Made by a program: the position numbers and the translations under genes
Shown: one piece after another, positions 24,764-34,103 of the stretch
Layout of the letters: each line of letters begins with the position of its first letter
Numbering within the stretch: the stretch's first letter is position 1
Notes under the pieces: generated by a model
Seen by the model: the letters and a program-made list of their open reading frames with translations, nothing else
Told to the model about the DNA's origin: nothing
Databases searched by the model: none
DNA from: UBA11957 sp963603285
GTDB lineage: Bacteria; Bacillota; Clostridia; Lachnospirales; Lachnospiraceae
DNA: 64,000 bases
Direction of reading: 5' to 3'
NCBI GenBank assembly: GCA_963603285.1
Contig: CAVCMG010000005.1
Location: 1 to 64,000, forward strand

Positions 24764-24882
24764 ACTGCGAATAGATGTTTCCAGACAAATTGCGTATACT
24801 GTATCTGGAAAGAAAAACAGACGGCTTTCCGCAGAAACCTAAGGATATGTACCAGCTGAGACAGCGAAAGGAGAACCTGTGT

Positions 24883-25869
24883 ATGAAGATTTTGTTTTAC
24901 GGAACCAAGAATTACGATGAACAGTTTTTTGAGCGCCTGCTTCCGGAGTATCCGGAAATTTCCATAAAATATACAGAAGCCAACCTGCAGGAAGAAACAG
25001 CGGCGCTGGCCAGAGGCTGCGAAGTAGTATGTGCTTTTGTTAATGCAGATCTTTCCGAGCCGGTGTTAAAAGTTCTGAAGGAGCAGGGAGTACGGCTGGT
25101 GCTGATGCGATGTGCCGGTTACAACAATGTGGATCTGAAGGCGGCAAAGACGTATGGGATTACTGTAATGCGCGTGCCGGGCTATTCCCCGGAAGCCGTA
25201 GCAGAGCATGCGATGGCTCTGGCGCTGACGGCAAACCGCCATACCCACAAGGCATACATCAAATGCCGGGAAAATAATTTTGCGCTGAATGGTCTGATGG
25301 GCGTCAACCTTTTCCATAAAACTGCAGGTATCGTAGGTACGGGAAAGATCGGTGCAGCGATGGCACGGATCTGCCGCGGTTTTGGTATGCGGGTGATCGC
25401 TTATGACTGCTACGAAAATCCGGATCTGGACTTTGTGGAATATGTACCGCTTAATACCCTGCTGGCGGAGAGTGATCTAATCAGCCTGCACTGCCCGCTG
25501 ACGGAAGAGACAAGGCACATGATCAATGCAGCGTCGATCAGTAAAATGAAGGATGGCGTAATCCTTGTCAATACCTCTCGCGGCGGTCTGATCTGTACGG
25601 AGGATCTGATCGAGGGTATCCGGGATCACAGGTTTTTCGCGGTAGGCCTGGATGTTTATGAGGAAGAGACAGATTTTGTCTATGAGGATATGTCGGAGAA
25701 GATTTTGCAGACATCTCTGATCCAGCGGCTTTTGTCCTTCCCGAATGTAACGATGACGTCCCATCAGGGCTTTTTCACCGAGGAAGCACTCGACAGCATT
25801 GCACGGACAACGCTGGAAAATGCCAGTGCCTTTATGGAGGGCAGAGAGCTGGCAAATGAAGTGAAATAA
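24883..25869 (+). CDS. ldhA: D-lactate dehydrogenase (2-hydroxyacid dehydrogenase)
   Basis: This 328-residue enzyme reduces pyruvate to D-lactate with NADH. Visible features are the NAD loop GIVGTGKIGAAMA, the substrate arginine in NTSRGG, the glutamate in LDVYEEE and the catalytic histidine in TSHQGFFT. The N-terminal RCAGYNNVDL block is typical of D-LDH rather than of other family members. ATG 24883 has AAAGGAG nine bases upstream; the longer frame from 24775 has no ribosome site and adds an unrelated 36 residues. The Rex-type operator supports a role in NADH disposal during fermentation. Confidence 0.9.
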   Translation: MKILFYGTKNYDEQFFERLLPEYPEISIKYTEANLQEETAALARGCEVVCAFVNADLSEPVLKVLKEQGVRLVLMRCAGYNNVDLKAAKTYGITVMRVPGYSPEAVAEHAMALALTANRHTHKAYIKCRENNFALNGLMGVNLFHKTAGIVGTGKIGAAMARICRGFGMRVIAYDCYENPDLDFVEYVPLNTLLAESDLISLHCPLTEETRHMINAASISKMKDGVILVNTSRGGLICTEDLIEGIRDHRFFAVGLDVYEEETDFVYEDMSEKILQTSLIQRLLSFPNVTMTSHQGFFTEEALDSIARTTLENASAFMEGRELANEVK

Positions 25870-25990
25870 AAGTTCCTGTAAAAATCCAATTTGTACAGTA
25901 GCGAAAAGCATAGTTTGATGGTATGATACAAAAAACTGTAAGATTTTGCCGGTAAATGACCGGTCAGACTGTACGATGGAGAGGACGATT

Positions 25991-27274
25991 ATGGAAAAAG
26001 TGACAAAGATCGCACTGCTGGGACTTGGAACGGTAGGCGGCGGTGTATACAAGGTGATCCGTATGCAGGCAGAGGAGATGGAGCGTAAGCTTGGTACAAC
26101 TGTCGAGATCAAAAAGGTGCTGGTGCGCAATATCGAGAAGGCAAAAGTAAAGGTGGAGGATGCTTCCATCCTGACAAATGATGTCGAAGAGATCATACAG
26201 GATCCGGAGATCCGGATTATTGTCGAGGTCATGGGCGGCATTGAACCGGCCAGGAGCTATATTCTGAAAGCCCTGCAGGCCGGTAAGCATGTCGTGACAG
26301 CAAACAAGGATCTGCTGGCACAGGAGGGGCATCTTCTGATGGATACAGCTGCTGAGAATCACTGTGATATCATGTATGAGGCAGCAGTGGCCGGTGGTAT
26401 ACCGATCATCGGCCCGTTAAAGCAGTCGCTGACCGGCAACCATATCACAGAAGTGATGGGTATCGTCAACGGTACGACCAACTTTATCCTGACAAAGATG
26501 ACACAGGATGGTATGGAATTTTCCGATGCCTTAAAGCTGGCGCAGGATCTGGGCTATGCCGAGAGTGATCCGACAGCGGATGTGGAGGGGCTGGATGCCG
26601 GACGTAAGATGGCGATCCTCGCCTGCGTGGCTTTTAATTCCCGTGTGACGTTTGCGGATGTCCATACCGAGGGTATCACAAAGATCACGGCAAGAGATAT
26701 CCGGTATGCCCGGGATATGGGACATGTGATCAAGCTTCTTGGAGTTGCCAGAAATACGGAAAAAGGCGTGGAGGTTATGGTACATCCGATGCTGATCGCC
26801 CAGGAGCATCCGCTGGCTTCGGTCAACGATTCGTATAATGCAGTCTTTGTACGGGGCGATGCCGTACAGGATACGATGTTCTATGGCCGCGGTGCAGGCG
26901 AGCTGCCGACCGCTAGTGCCGTTGTCGGCGATATCTTTGAGATCATCCGCAATATGGCCTTTGGCTGCTGTGGACGGATCGGCTGTACCTGCTATAAGGA
27001 GCTGCCCATCGTACCGGTGGAAGAGACCTACAGCAAGTATTTTATCCGCATCCGCGTCGAGGACCGTACCGGTGTCCTGGCCAGCATTGCAGCTGTATTT
27101 GGTAACAATTCCGTTAGCCTTGAGCAGGTTATGCAGAGACGGCGCAAAGAGGACTGTGCAGAGCTGGTACTGATCACAGCGGCTGTCAAGGACAGACATT
27201 TGCAGGATGCGTTGACAATACTGGATGGCATGTCGATCGTGCGTGAGATTTCTTCTGTGATCCGTGTGGATTAG
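25991..27274 (+). CDS. hom: Homoserine dehydrogenase with ACT domain
   Basis: This 427-residue enzyme reduces aspartate semialdehyde to homoserine on the route to threonine, methionine and isoleucine. The NAD(P) loop is LLGLGTVGGGVYKVI. The catalytic core contains GIVNGTTNFILTKM, then LGYAESDPTADVEGLDAG. Residues from about 350 form an ACT domain (YFIRIRVEDRTGVLASIAAV) that usually gives threonine feedback. ATG 25991 has GGAGAGG upstream. No thrB or thrC is adjacent. Confidence 0.95.
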   Translation: MEKVTKIALLGLGTVGGGVYKVIRMQAEEMERKLGTTVEIKKVLVRNIEKAKVKVEDASILTNDVEEIIQDPEIRIIVEVMGGIEPARSYILKALQAGKHVVTANKDLLAQEGHLLMDTAAENHCDIMYEAAVAGGIPIIGPLKQSLTGNHITEVMGIVNGTTNFILTKMTQDGMEFSDALKLAQDLGYAESDPTADVEGLDAGRKMAILACVAFNSRVTFADVHTEGITKITARDIRYARDMGHVIKLLGVARNTEKGVEVMVHPMLIAQEHPLASVNDSYNAVFVRGDAVQDTMFYGRGAGELPTASAVVGDIFEIIRNMAFGCCGRIGCTCYKELPIVPVEETYSKYFIRIRVEDRTGVLASIAAVFGNNSVSLEQVMQRRRKEDCAELVLITAAVKDRHLQDALTILDGMSIVREISSVIRVD

Positions 27275-27410
27275 ATTTGGCTGTTCTGGTGAAAAATGTC
27301 GAAAAAGCAGGAAAAACCGTGCATTTTCTAAGGAATTATTAAATTAGGTGATATACGCTGGACAAGCCACTGCCATTTTCCTATAATCAAGATTACGTGA
27401 GGTCAAAGCT

Positions 27411-30059
27411 ATGATAACATACGAGGAAAATGGTTACACGGTCTTTCATGACAGGCTGGAGATCGTGGATGTGATCCTGCAGCATATTGCACTTTTGGAT
27501 CAGGCAGCCAGTGAAAAGGAACTGAATAGTGTGATTCCACTTCTTCTGGAATCAATGGCCAAGTATACCGAGGCGGACCGTGTGTATATTTTTGACTGGA
27601 ACAGCGAAGATCACAGGTTTTATACCAATACATTTGAGTGGTGCAAGGAGGGTATAAAGCCACAGATCAGTGATCTGCAGAAAGTGCCGGTGGAGCTGAT
27701 GTGTAACTGGCAGGAAAGCTTTATGCGGGGACGTGCGGTGATCATACCAGATGTGGAACAGGTTCGTACAACCATGCCCTATGAATATGTGATGCTGAAG
27801 CAGCATGATGTCTTATCATTTATTGCTGTACCGCTGTTTGCCAACAATCGTCTGAATGGCTTTGTCGGTATGGACAATCCAGCGGCGGGAACGGGACAGC
27901 TGTTCGTAAAGCTGCTGACAGATATTGCCGGCCATCTGGGCTGCGTCCGGGACAATCTGCAGATTATGACGCTTCTGTCCAAAAAGCAGACATCTCTCCA
28001 GCAGAGTTTAAAGGAGCTGACACGGGAGAAAAAGCTTTTGGAGGCGCTCTGTACGGACTATATCTCGGTCTATTACTGTGATCTGAGGGCTGATACCTTC
28101 GAGTGTATCAAGCGGGCTGACGTGATGTATGCTGCCGGGGCAGAGAGTCTGGAAAAAGAGGGTACATATACTTATACACAGGCTGTCCGTTATTATTATG
28201 AAAACTATGTGCTCAGAGATTCTGCACCGGAATTTTTAAAAAGACTGAGCCGTGCCTGGCTGATAAAGTATCTTTCCCATGAGGAACGCATGACATACCG
28301 CTACCAGACCGCGGACAGTCCGGCAGGACATAAGTTCTTTGAAGTACAGGTGGTGCGTACTCGCTGGAGTGGAGAACAGTTTAAGGTTGTTATGGGATTC
28401 CGCTATATCGATGATATCATGGAGGATGAGGAACGGCAGAAACGTCGTCTGGAAAAGGCACTGGAAGAGGCGAGACAGAGTAACGAGATTATCTCAGCAA
28501 TCAGTAAGAATTACCAGCTGATTTACCGCATGGATCTGGAACAGGACATGTACGAGGAAATTACCAGTGAGGAAGATATATATCGTGTGACCGGCCGNNN
28601 NNNNNNNCGGGGACATATTTCTGCAAAATTAAAAAAAGTTCTTGAGAAAGTAATAGCGCCGGAATTCTGTCTGCAGATGAAAGAGTTTCTGGACATGACA
28701 ACCCTGCCCGGACGACTTTTGGAAACCGAGCAGATCAGCATGGAATACCGGACCACTCTGGACAACTGGTATGAGGCGCAGTTTATTGTAAAACGCCGCA
28801 ACAAAGAAGGCAGGGTGACAAATGTACTCTATGTTGTCCGCCAGATCAATGCACAGAAGGTGCAGGAGCTGGAGTACCAGAAGCAGCTGGTGAAAGCGGC
28901 AGGGGAAGCACGCCGGGCAAATATCGCCAAGACAGATTTTTTGCGCAGAATGAGTCATAATCTGCGTACGCCAATCAATACAATTATCGGTCTGCTTGCG
29001 ATCGCCGATCACTATCCGAATGATCTGAAACGCCAGAACGAATGCAGGGAAAAAATCACGGTTGCTTCCAGGGTTCTTATGGAACAGGTCAACCGTGTGC
29101 TTGATATGAACCGGCTGGAGTCGGGAAATTTCCAACCGGAATACACGCCCTTTAATCTGCGGACACTGCTGGAAAATATGTACAGTATGGCGTGTGCGCA
29201 GGCCGGAGAATGTAGTTTGTATTTTAACAATGCAGCCACAGAAATCCGGCATGAAAATTTGCTGGGCAGTCCGATGCATATCCAGCAGATTCTGATCAAT
29301 GTTATAGAAAATGCCATCGAGTATAACCGCTCTGGCGGTTCAGTTACAGTCAGCATAAAAGAGATGAATGCGACCAGAAAACAGGCAGTTTTTGAATTTA
29401 TCTGTGCAGATACTGGGCGGGGGATGAGTGAGAGTTTCCAGAAACGGTTGTTTGAAGCATTCAGCCAGGAAGAAAGAGATATCCGTATAGAGAACAGTGG
29501 TACGGGACTTGGACTTACGATTGCCAAGGAACTTGTGGAGAAGTTGGGAGGAACAATCCGTTTTAAGAGCCAACTGGATAAAGGGTCGACCTTTTATATT
29601 GTTTTGCCGTTAGATATCGATCAGTCAGGTATCTACCGGACTATACAGGAGGAAGATACATATCCGTATGACAAAGTTCATATACTTATGGTAGAAGATA
29701 ACGATATCATTATGGAGATCGCAGAGTTTTCCCTGCAAAACAGAGGCATCCGTGTGACGAAGGCATGGAACGGTCAGGAAGCCTGTGATCTGTTTGAACA
29801 GTCAGAACCGGGCACATACGATATGATACTTATGGATATCATGATGCCAGTGATGGGGGGACTTGATGCGACCCGCACGATTCGAAGTATGAAGCGGACG
29901 GATGCCGAAAAGATACCGATCCTTGCCCTGACAGCGAATGTCTTTCGCGATGATATCGAAAAAAGCCTGCAGGCGGGGATGAACGATCATTTGATCAAAC
30001 CGCTGGAAATCGACAAGATTCTGGCAAATATCCGGAAATACTGTCCGAAAAAGAACTGA
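27411..30059 (+). CDS. Hybrid sensor histidine kinase/response regulator (contains an assembly gap)
   Basis: A soluble hybrid kinase of about 882 residues. Order of domains: GAF-like (about 20-190), a linker and a PAS-like region (about 230-490), HisKA with FLRRMSHNLRTPINTI (H516), HATPase with NVIENAIEYN and GTGLGLTIAKELVEKLGG, and a C-terminal receiver with LMVEDND and the phospho-acceptor D809 in LMDIMMPVMGG. No membrane segment is seen, so the signal is probably cytoplasmic. Ten Ns interrupt codons 396-399; the frame is kept across them, but the real length there is unknown. No partner regulator lies next to it. Confidence 0.9.
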   Translation: MITYEENGYTVFHDRLEIVDVILQHIALLDQAASEKELNSVIPLLLESMAKYTEADRVYIFDWNSEDHRFYTNTFEWCKEGIKPQISDLQKVPVELMCNWQESFMRGRAVIIPDVEQVRTTMPYEYVMLKQHDVLSFIAVPLFANNRLNGFVGMDNPAAGTGQLFVKLLTDIAGHLGCVRDNLQIMTLLSKKQTSLQQSLKELTREKKLLEALCTDYISVYYCDLRADTFECIKRADVMYAAGAESLEKEGTYTYTQAVRYYYENYVLRDSAPEFLKRLSRAWLIKYLSHEERMTYRYQTADSPAGHKFFEVQVVRTRWSGEQFKVVMGFRYIDDIMEDEERQKRRLEKALEEARQSNEIISAISKNYQLIYRMDLEQDMYEEITSEEDIYRVTGXXXXRGHISAKLKKVLEKVIAPEFCLQMKEFLDMTTLPGRLLETEQISMEYRTTLDNWYEAQFIVKRRNKEGRVTNVLYVVRQINAQKVQELEYQKQLVKAAGEARRANIAKTDFLRRMSHNLRTPINTIIGLLAIADHYPNDLKRQNECREKITVASRVLMEQVNRVLDMNRLESGNFQPEYTPFNLRTLLENMYSMACAQAGECSLYFNNAATEIRHENLLGSPMHIQQILINVIENAIEYNRSGGSVTVSIKEMNATRKQAVFEFICADTGRGMSESFQKRLFEAFSQEERDIRIENSGTGLGLTIAKELVEKLGGTIRFKSQLDKGSTFYIVLPLDIDQSGIYRTIQEEDTYPYDKVHILMVEDNDIIMEIAEFSLQNRGIRVTKAWNGQEACDLFEQSEPGTYDMILMDIMMPVMGGLDATRTIRSMKRTDAEKIPILALTANVFRDDIEKSLQAGMNDHLIKPLEIDKILANIRKYCPKKN
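28598..28607. other. Assembly gap (10 Ns) inside the kinase gene
   Basis: Ten Ns break the PAS-like region of the hybrid kinase. Both sides read in the same frame at this nominal length, which has a one-in-three chance of happening by accident. Confidence 0.95.
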
Positions 30060-30075
30060 ATATGTACGAAACATA

Positions 30076-30106
30076 GAAAAAGTGCAGAGTTTTTCTGCAC
30101 TTTTTT
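30076..30106 (+). terminator. Terminator of the hybrid kinase gene
   Basis: The stem AAAAAGTGCAGA/TCTGCACTTTTT with a short loop is followed by further Ts. Confidence 0.85.
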
Positions 30107-30206
30107 CTATGGAAATTTCATCTCGGATATGACATAATGCAAAATGTATATTTGATGGCAGAACAGGTCAAAAGAAGCTGTATGACAGAGAAAAGTGGAG
30201 GTAACT

Positions 30207-31577
30207 ATGAAGAGAGAAAAATTTTCTTCCCGTCTGGGATTTATCCTGATTTCAGCGGGATGTGCGATCGGTCTGGGAAATGTATGGCGTTTTCCCTACA
30301 TCGTCGGAAAATATGGTGGGGCAGCTTTTGTGCTGCTGTATCTGTTTTTCCTGGTGATTCTGGGACTGCCGATCGTGATCGCAGAGTTTGCTGTAGGACG
30401 CGGAAGCCAGAAAAGTGTGGCAAAGTCCTTTGACGAACTGGAGCCCAAAGGAACCAAATGGCATCTGCACAAGTGGACGGCAATCGCCGGAAACTACCTG
30501 CTGATGATGTTTTACACAACGATTGCCGGATGGATGATCCTGTACTGCTTTAAGATGCTTAAGGGCGATTTCATTTCGCTGGATACCGAGGGCGTACAGA
30601 ATGCCTTTGGCAGTCTGACCCAGAATCCGGGACTGATGACGGTGTGCATGGTGATCATCGTTATCGTATGCTTTGCCATCTGTGCCTGCGGTCTGCAAAA
30701 CGGTGTGGAGCGTATCACAAAGGTTATGATGATCTGCCTGCTGGTGCTGATGATCGTGCTGGCGGTGCATTCCGTATTTCTGGAAGGTGGACAGGAGGGT
30801 ATCACCTTCTATCTGAAGCCGGATTTTAACAAGCTCGTAGAATCGGGACTTGGTGAGGCTGTCTTTGCAGCGCTGGGACAGTCCTTCTTTACGTTGAGCA
30901 TCGGTATCGGTGCGCTGGCCATCTTCGGCAGCTATATCGATAAGGAAAGAGCCCTGCCAGGCGAGGCGATCAGTGTCACGATACTGGATACCTTAGTAGC
31001 TCTGATGGCCGGTCTGATTATTTTCCCGGCCTGCTTTGCGTACGGCGTGGAAGCCGACAGCGGTCCGAGCCTGATCTTTATCACCCTGCCGAATGTATTT
31101 AATGCCATGTCCGGTGGACGGATCTGGGGATGCTTCTTTTTCCTGTTTATGTCCTTTGCAGCAATGTCTACGGTTATTGCAGTATTTGAAAATATTATGT
31201 CCTTTGCCATGGATATGACCGGATGCAGCCGAAAAAAGGCGGCGGTCTGCAATGCGATTGCTATTATCATACTGTCGATGCCTTGTATCCTCGGCTTTAA
31301 TGTGCTGAGTGACTTTGCACCGCTGGGCGCCGGTACAAACGTACTGGATCTCGAGGATTTTCTGGTCAGCAACAATATCCTGCCGCTGGGCAGTCTGGTA
31401 TATCTGCTGTTTTGTACCACCAAATACGGCTGGGGCTTTGACAACTTTGAAAAAGAGGCCAATGCAGGTAAGGGTGTGAAGCTGCCGAGAGCGATCCGCG
31501 GCTATATGACCTATATCCTGCCGCTGATCGTATTGCTGATCTTTGTGCAGGGCTATGTTTCCAAGTTCTTTGGATAA
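30207..31577 (+). CDS. Sodium-dependent transporter, NSS (SNF) family
   Basis: This 456-residue symporter has eleven or twelve segments. The first helix carries the NSS signature ISAGCAIGLGNVWRFPYIVG with the unwound sodium and substrate site, followed by GGAAFVLLYLFFL and GLPIVIAEFAVGR. Bacterial members take up tryptophan, tyrosine, leucine or similar amino acids with sodium. ATG 30207 has GTGGAGG five bases upstream. It is monocistronic, ending at a long inverted repeat with a T-tract. Confidence 0.93.
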   Translation: MKREKFSSRLGFILISAGCAIGLGNVWRFPYIVGKYGGAAFVLLYLFFLVILGLPIVIAEFAVGRGSQKSVAKSFDELEPKGTKWHLHKWTAIAGNYLLMMFYTTIAGWMILYCFKMLKGDFISLDTEGVQNAFGSLTQNPGLMTVCMVIIVIVCFAICACGLQNGVERITKVMMICLLVLMIVLAVHSVFLEGGQEGITFYLKPDFNKLVESGLGEAVFAALGQSFFTLSIGIGALAIFGSYIDKERALPGEAISVTILDTLVALMAGLIIFPACFAYGVEADSGPSLIFITLPNVFNAMSGGRIWGCFFFLFMSFAAMSTVIAVFENIMSFAMDMTGCSRKKAAVCNAIAIIILSMPCILGFNVLSDFAPLGAGTNVLDLEDFLVSNNILPLGSLVYLLFCTTKYGWGFDNFEKEANAGKGVKLPRAIRGYMTYILPLIVLLIFVQGYVSKFFG

Positions 31578-31613
31578 ATACAGCCGTGCAAATGTGAAAG
31601 TATTCTAAAAAAC

Positions 31614-31684
31614 AACAGAGCGTGCGTTTTTTACCGGAAGGGTATGTTACAATAGCCGGTGAAATGCCACGCTCTGTTTTATTG
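31614..31684 (+). terminator. Long terminator stem with an embedded promoter-like box
   Basis: AACAGAGCGTG (31614-31624) pairs with CACGCTCTGTT (31668-31678), followed by TTATT. The 43-base interior holds a smaller stem ACCGG/CCGGT and a TACAAT box. It may stop the NSS transcript and start the next one. Confidence 0.6.
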
Positions 31685-31727
31685 TCTTGTATATAAAAGA
31701 AGCGTGAGAAAACATGGGAGTGTAAGT

Positions 31728-32417
31728 ATGCGTATAGAAGAAAAAAAGCCGGAAGATATGCAGGAGACAGCCCGACCGGTCTATGAGTCGGATCTGACAA
31801 AGGAAGAAAAACGCCGGATGGAAAAAGAAAAGATCAAAGGAATGTCCGGTACGAAAAAGCTGGGGTATCTGTGGACATACTATAAGGTGTGGTTGCTTGT
31901 TCCCGTACTGGTACTGGTGGCTATCTTTACCGGCGTCCAGATCTGGCAGAATGCACAGGAAAAGCCACTGTTATATGTGAATATTTCTGATGTGGAGGTG
32001 GGATCTGATGAGGGGATGGATCGTTTATCAGAGGATCTGCGTACCTTGCTGGGCGCGGAAAATGCCCACGAAACAGTGCCGGTGACCAACAGCGTGCTGT
32101 CTTCGAGCAATTATGAGGCTTCTGTGATGATGAGCGTATGGCTCAGCACTGGGGAGATGGATATCGTGCTTTGCGATGAAGAAACATACAAAGAGTATCA
32201 AGCGCAGGGGGTATTCCTGTCAGTAGAGGAGCTGTTTGGCGATGATCTTTCGCTGGTAGCGGATCACATACAGGACGGAGTGGTGACGCTGGATACAGCG
32301 CGGATTTCCGGCTATAATATTGTAAATTATACGCCGGTATGTGCCGGTGTGCTGACGACAGCAACGCACAAGGAGGAAGCAAAGGAAGCCCTTCTGTACC
32401 TGACCGGTGTGCGGTGA
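31728..32417 (+). CDS. Membrane-anchored protein of unknown function
   Basis: This 229-residue protein has a charged cytoplasmic lead (about 1-50, rich in K and E), one membrane helix (YYKVWLLVPVLVLVAIFTGV) and an extracellular domain of about 160 residues. The last part, LSTGEMDIVLCDEETYKEY then ARISGYNIVNYTP, resembles the end of a binding-protein-like fold. I do not recognise a named family. ATG 31728 has GGGAG upstream; a longer frame from 31659 lacks a ribosome site. A perfect terminator follows. Confidence 0.75.
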   Translation: MRIEEKKPEDMQETARPVYESDLTKEEKRRMEKEKIKGMSGTKKLGYLWTYYKVWLLVPVLVLVAIFTGVQIWQNAQEKPLLYVNISDVEVGSDEGMDRLSEDLRTLLGAENAHETVPVTNSVLSSSNYEASVMMSVWLSTGEMDIVLCDEETYKEYQAQGVFLSVEELFGDDLSLVADHIQDGVVTLDTARISGYNIVNYTPVCAGVLTTATHKEEAKEALLYLTGVR

Positions 32418-32462
32418 GAAAAGGCGGTGTGCTTTGGTGGGAACGGTGCAGAGAGTTTGTGC

Positions 32463-32499
32463 AAAAATCCGGGACTGGAAAACCAGTCCCGGATTTTTT
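32463..32499. terminator. Bidirectional terminator
   Basis: A perfect stem (AATCCGGGACTGG/CCAGTCCCGGATT) with loop AAAA has A and T tracts on its two sides, so it can end the plus-strand hypothetical gene and the minus-strand pseudogene. Confidence 0.9.
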
Positions 32500-32507
32500 G
32501 CGTCAAT

Positions 32508-32944
32508 TTATGAAAAATTACTGTGCAGCAGTTTATCAAGCTGTGTATTCAGTTTGTCTTCTGAAATCAGTCCGAAGGTCAGCACATTTCTCAACAGCAT
32601 GGAAGCCATCATAGCCATGTTCATATCGTCGGAGACAGCTTCAGAATTGTCTCCATTTGTTGCAACGAAGAAATGGTCGAGACGTTGCTTCATTTCCATA
32701 CCGAAGGCATGGGAGAGGGGATCGGCGATCAGTTCGCCAAGCATGAAGTTAAAGTGCAGCTTCAGCGGCAGTGTCTTGGCCAGTTTACTTTACAGCATCC
32801 AGTGCGCTGGTTACCTTAAACTGTTGATATGGGAGCTGCCGCCGCCCTGATAGCGGGGTGTTTTTGCAAAGCCGCCAATAAAGGTCAGCTTTTCATCCCC
32901 GCTGAGCGGAAGCATAGCTGCTGGAGGGTGGAATGTGTGGAAGA
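32508..32944 (-). pseudogene. Remnant of a GH3 beta-glucosidase gene
   Basis: Read on the minus strand, 32915 down to about 32815 encodes LPLSGDEKLTFIGGFAKTP followed by RYQGGGSSHINS, the hallmark of the GH3 C-terminal domain. The reading then needs two frameshifts (near 32814 and 32785) to continue as KVTSALDAVK, then KLAKTLPLKLHFNFMLGELI and the tail to 32508, which resembles the extreme C-terminus of clostridial GH3 enzymes (LLRNVLTFG). The N-terminal catalytic domain and most of the middle are absent. This is a decayed gene with internal deletion. The region 32945-33056 beyond it is AT-rich with no gene. Confidence 0.75.
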
Positions 32945-33056
32945 TAATAGGATTATGAATATGAATTTATATTTATTATGCACAAAGATATGAGAGAAAA
33001 ATTGAGAGTTTAGCCTAATTGAAATATGGGAAGTTATATGGTAGTATAAATATATC

Positions 33057-33159
33057 AAGAACTGAGTTCAATAATACAGAACAAAAGCAAGGAGAAGCGC
33101 AAGCTATCTCCTAAAATAATAAATTGACATAAGAACGGAGTTCTATAATACAGAACAAA
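33057..33159 (+). promoter_or_regulatory. Duplicated operator and promoter of the DapA/FAD/ABC operon
   Basis: A 29-base unit occurs twice, at 33057-33085 and 33131-33159, with 27 of 29 bases identical. Each has the form GAAC-N3-GTTC-N9-GAAC, i.e. two overlapping inverted repeats. In the second copy TATAAT (33144-33149) is enclosed by the GTTC/GAAC pair, with TTGACA 14 bases upstream, a short spacer. The operon's IclR-type regulator (39002-39763) is the likely ligand. Between the copies lies AGGAGA/TCTCCT, a small hairpin. Confidence 0.65.
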
Positions 33160-33174
33160 CAGGAGGGTAAGAAT

Positions 33175-34092
33175 ATGAGATTTCCGAGTGGTGTGTGGCC
33201 GGTGATGCTGACGCCGTTTGATAAGGACGGGGCGTTGGATTATCCGGGGGTGAAGGCGCTGGTGGACTGGTATATTGCAGAAGGGTCGGCAGGTCTTTTT
33301 GCGGTGTGTCAGTCGAGTGAGATGTTCTTTCTTTCTTTGGAGGAAAGAGCGGAGCTTACGAGGGCGATCAAGGAGTATGCAAAGAGCAGGGTGCCGGTGA
33401 TTTCTTCGGGGCATGTGTCGTATGCGATGAAGGAGCAGATCCGGGAGCTGCAGGCTGTGGCGGATGCGGGAGCAGATGCATTGATTCTGTTGTCGAACCG
33501 GCTGGCTGCGGCGGATGAGCCGGATGAGGTTTTGCTTTCCAATCTGAAAGAGATCATGCAGGAGCTTCCTGAGGATGTGCCTCTTGGCTTTTATGAATGT
33601 CCGTATCCGTATAAACGGGTACTTTCACCGAAGGTTGTGGAGTTTTGTGCGGACAGCGGCAGGTTTTATTTTCTGAAGGATACCTGCTGTGATATCGAGG
33701 GCATCAGAACAAAGCTTTCTATTATGAAGGGAAGTCCGATGCAGTTGTACAATGCGAATACGTCAACTCTGTTAGAGAGTCTGGAGGCCGGTGCAGCGGG
33801 ATACAGTGGGGTCATGGCAAATTTCCACCCGGCACTGTATGTATGGCTTTTGAAAAACTGGCAGAAGGAGCCGGAGAAGGCTGCGGTTCTGCAGGGACTT
33901 CTGACAACATGTTCATTTATTGAACTGAAGAATTATCCGCTGAGTGCGAAGGAATATTTAAAGGAAATGGGATTGCCGATCGTAACGAAGACGAGAAAGA
34001 ATACGGCAGATCATATTTCGGCTACGGAGATTTCGGAGCTTGCACAGATCCGGCTGCTTTCGGAAGAAGCGCAGAAGCTGGTCAACAGATAA
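33175..34092 (+). CDS. DapA/NanA family lyase or dehydratase (class I aldolase fold)
   Basis: This 305-residue TIM-barrel protein has the Schiff-base lysine in FLKDT (K168) and the partner tyrosine in GFYECPYP (Y140). The substrate loop that reads GTTGE in true dihydrodipicolinate synthase is CQSSE here (residues 45-49), so lysine biosynthesis is unlikely. Relatives cleave or dehydrate 2-keto-3-deoxy sugar acids and similar pyruvate-derived compounds. It is the first gene of an operon with a FAD oxidoreductase and a sugar-type ABC importer, so it probably yields pyruvate from an imported acid (inference). AGGAGG is upstream of the ATG. Confidence 0.88.
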   Translation: MRFPSGVWPVMLTPFDKDGALDYPGVKALVDWYIAEGSAGLFAVCQSSEMFFLSLEERAELTRAIKEYAKSRVPVISSGHVSYAMKEQIRELQAVADAGADALILLSNRLAAADEPDEVLLSNLKEIMQELPEDVPLGFYECPYPYKRVLSPKVVEFCADSGRFYFLKDTCCDIEGIRTKLSIMKGSPMQLYNANTSTLLESLEAGAAGYSGVMANFHPALYVWLLKNWQKEPEKAAVLQGLLTTCSFIELKNYPLSAKEYLKEMGLPIVTKTRKNTADHISATEISELAQIRLLSEEAQKLVNR

Positions 34093-34103
34093 GGAGGAGA
34101 AAG

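Noticed and set aside
32407..32850. 147-codon plus-strand frame over the GH3 remnant
   Set aside because: It runs through a strong terminator and is antisense to the recognisable GH3 fragments.
33175..34092. The DapA-family gene as lysine biosynthetic dapA
   Set aside because: The GTTGE loop is missing and the operon is catabolic with an ABC importer and IclR regulator.
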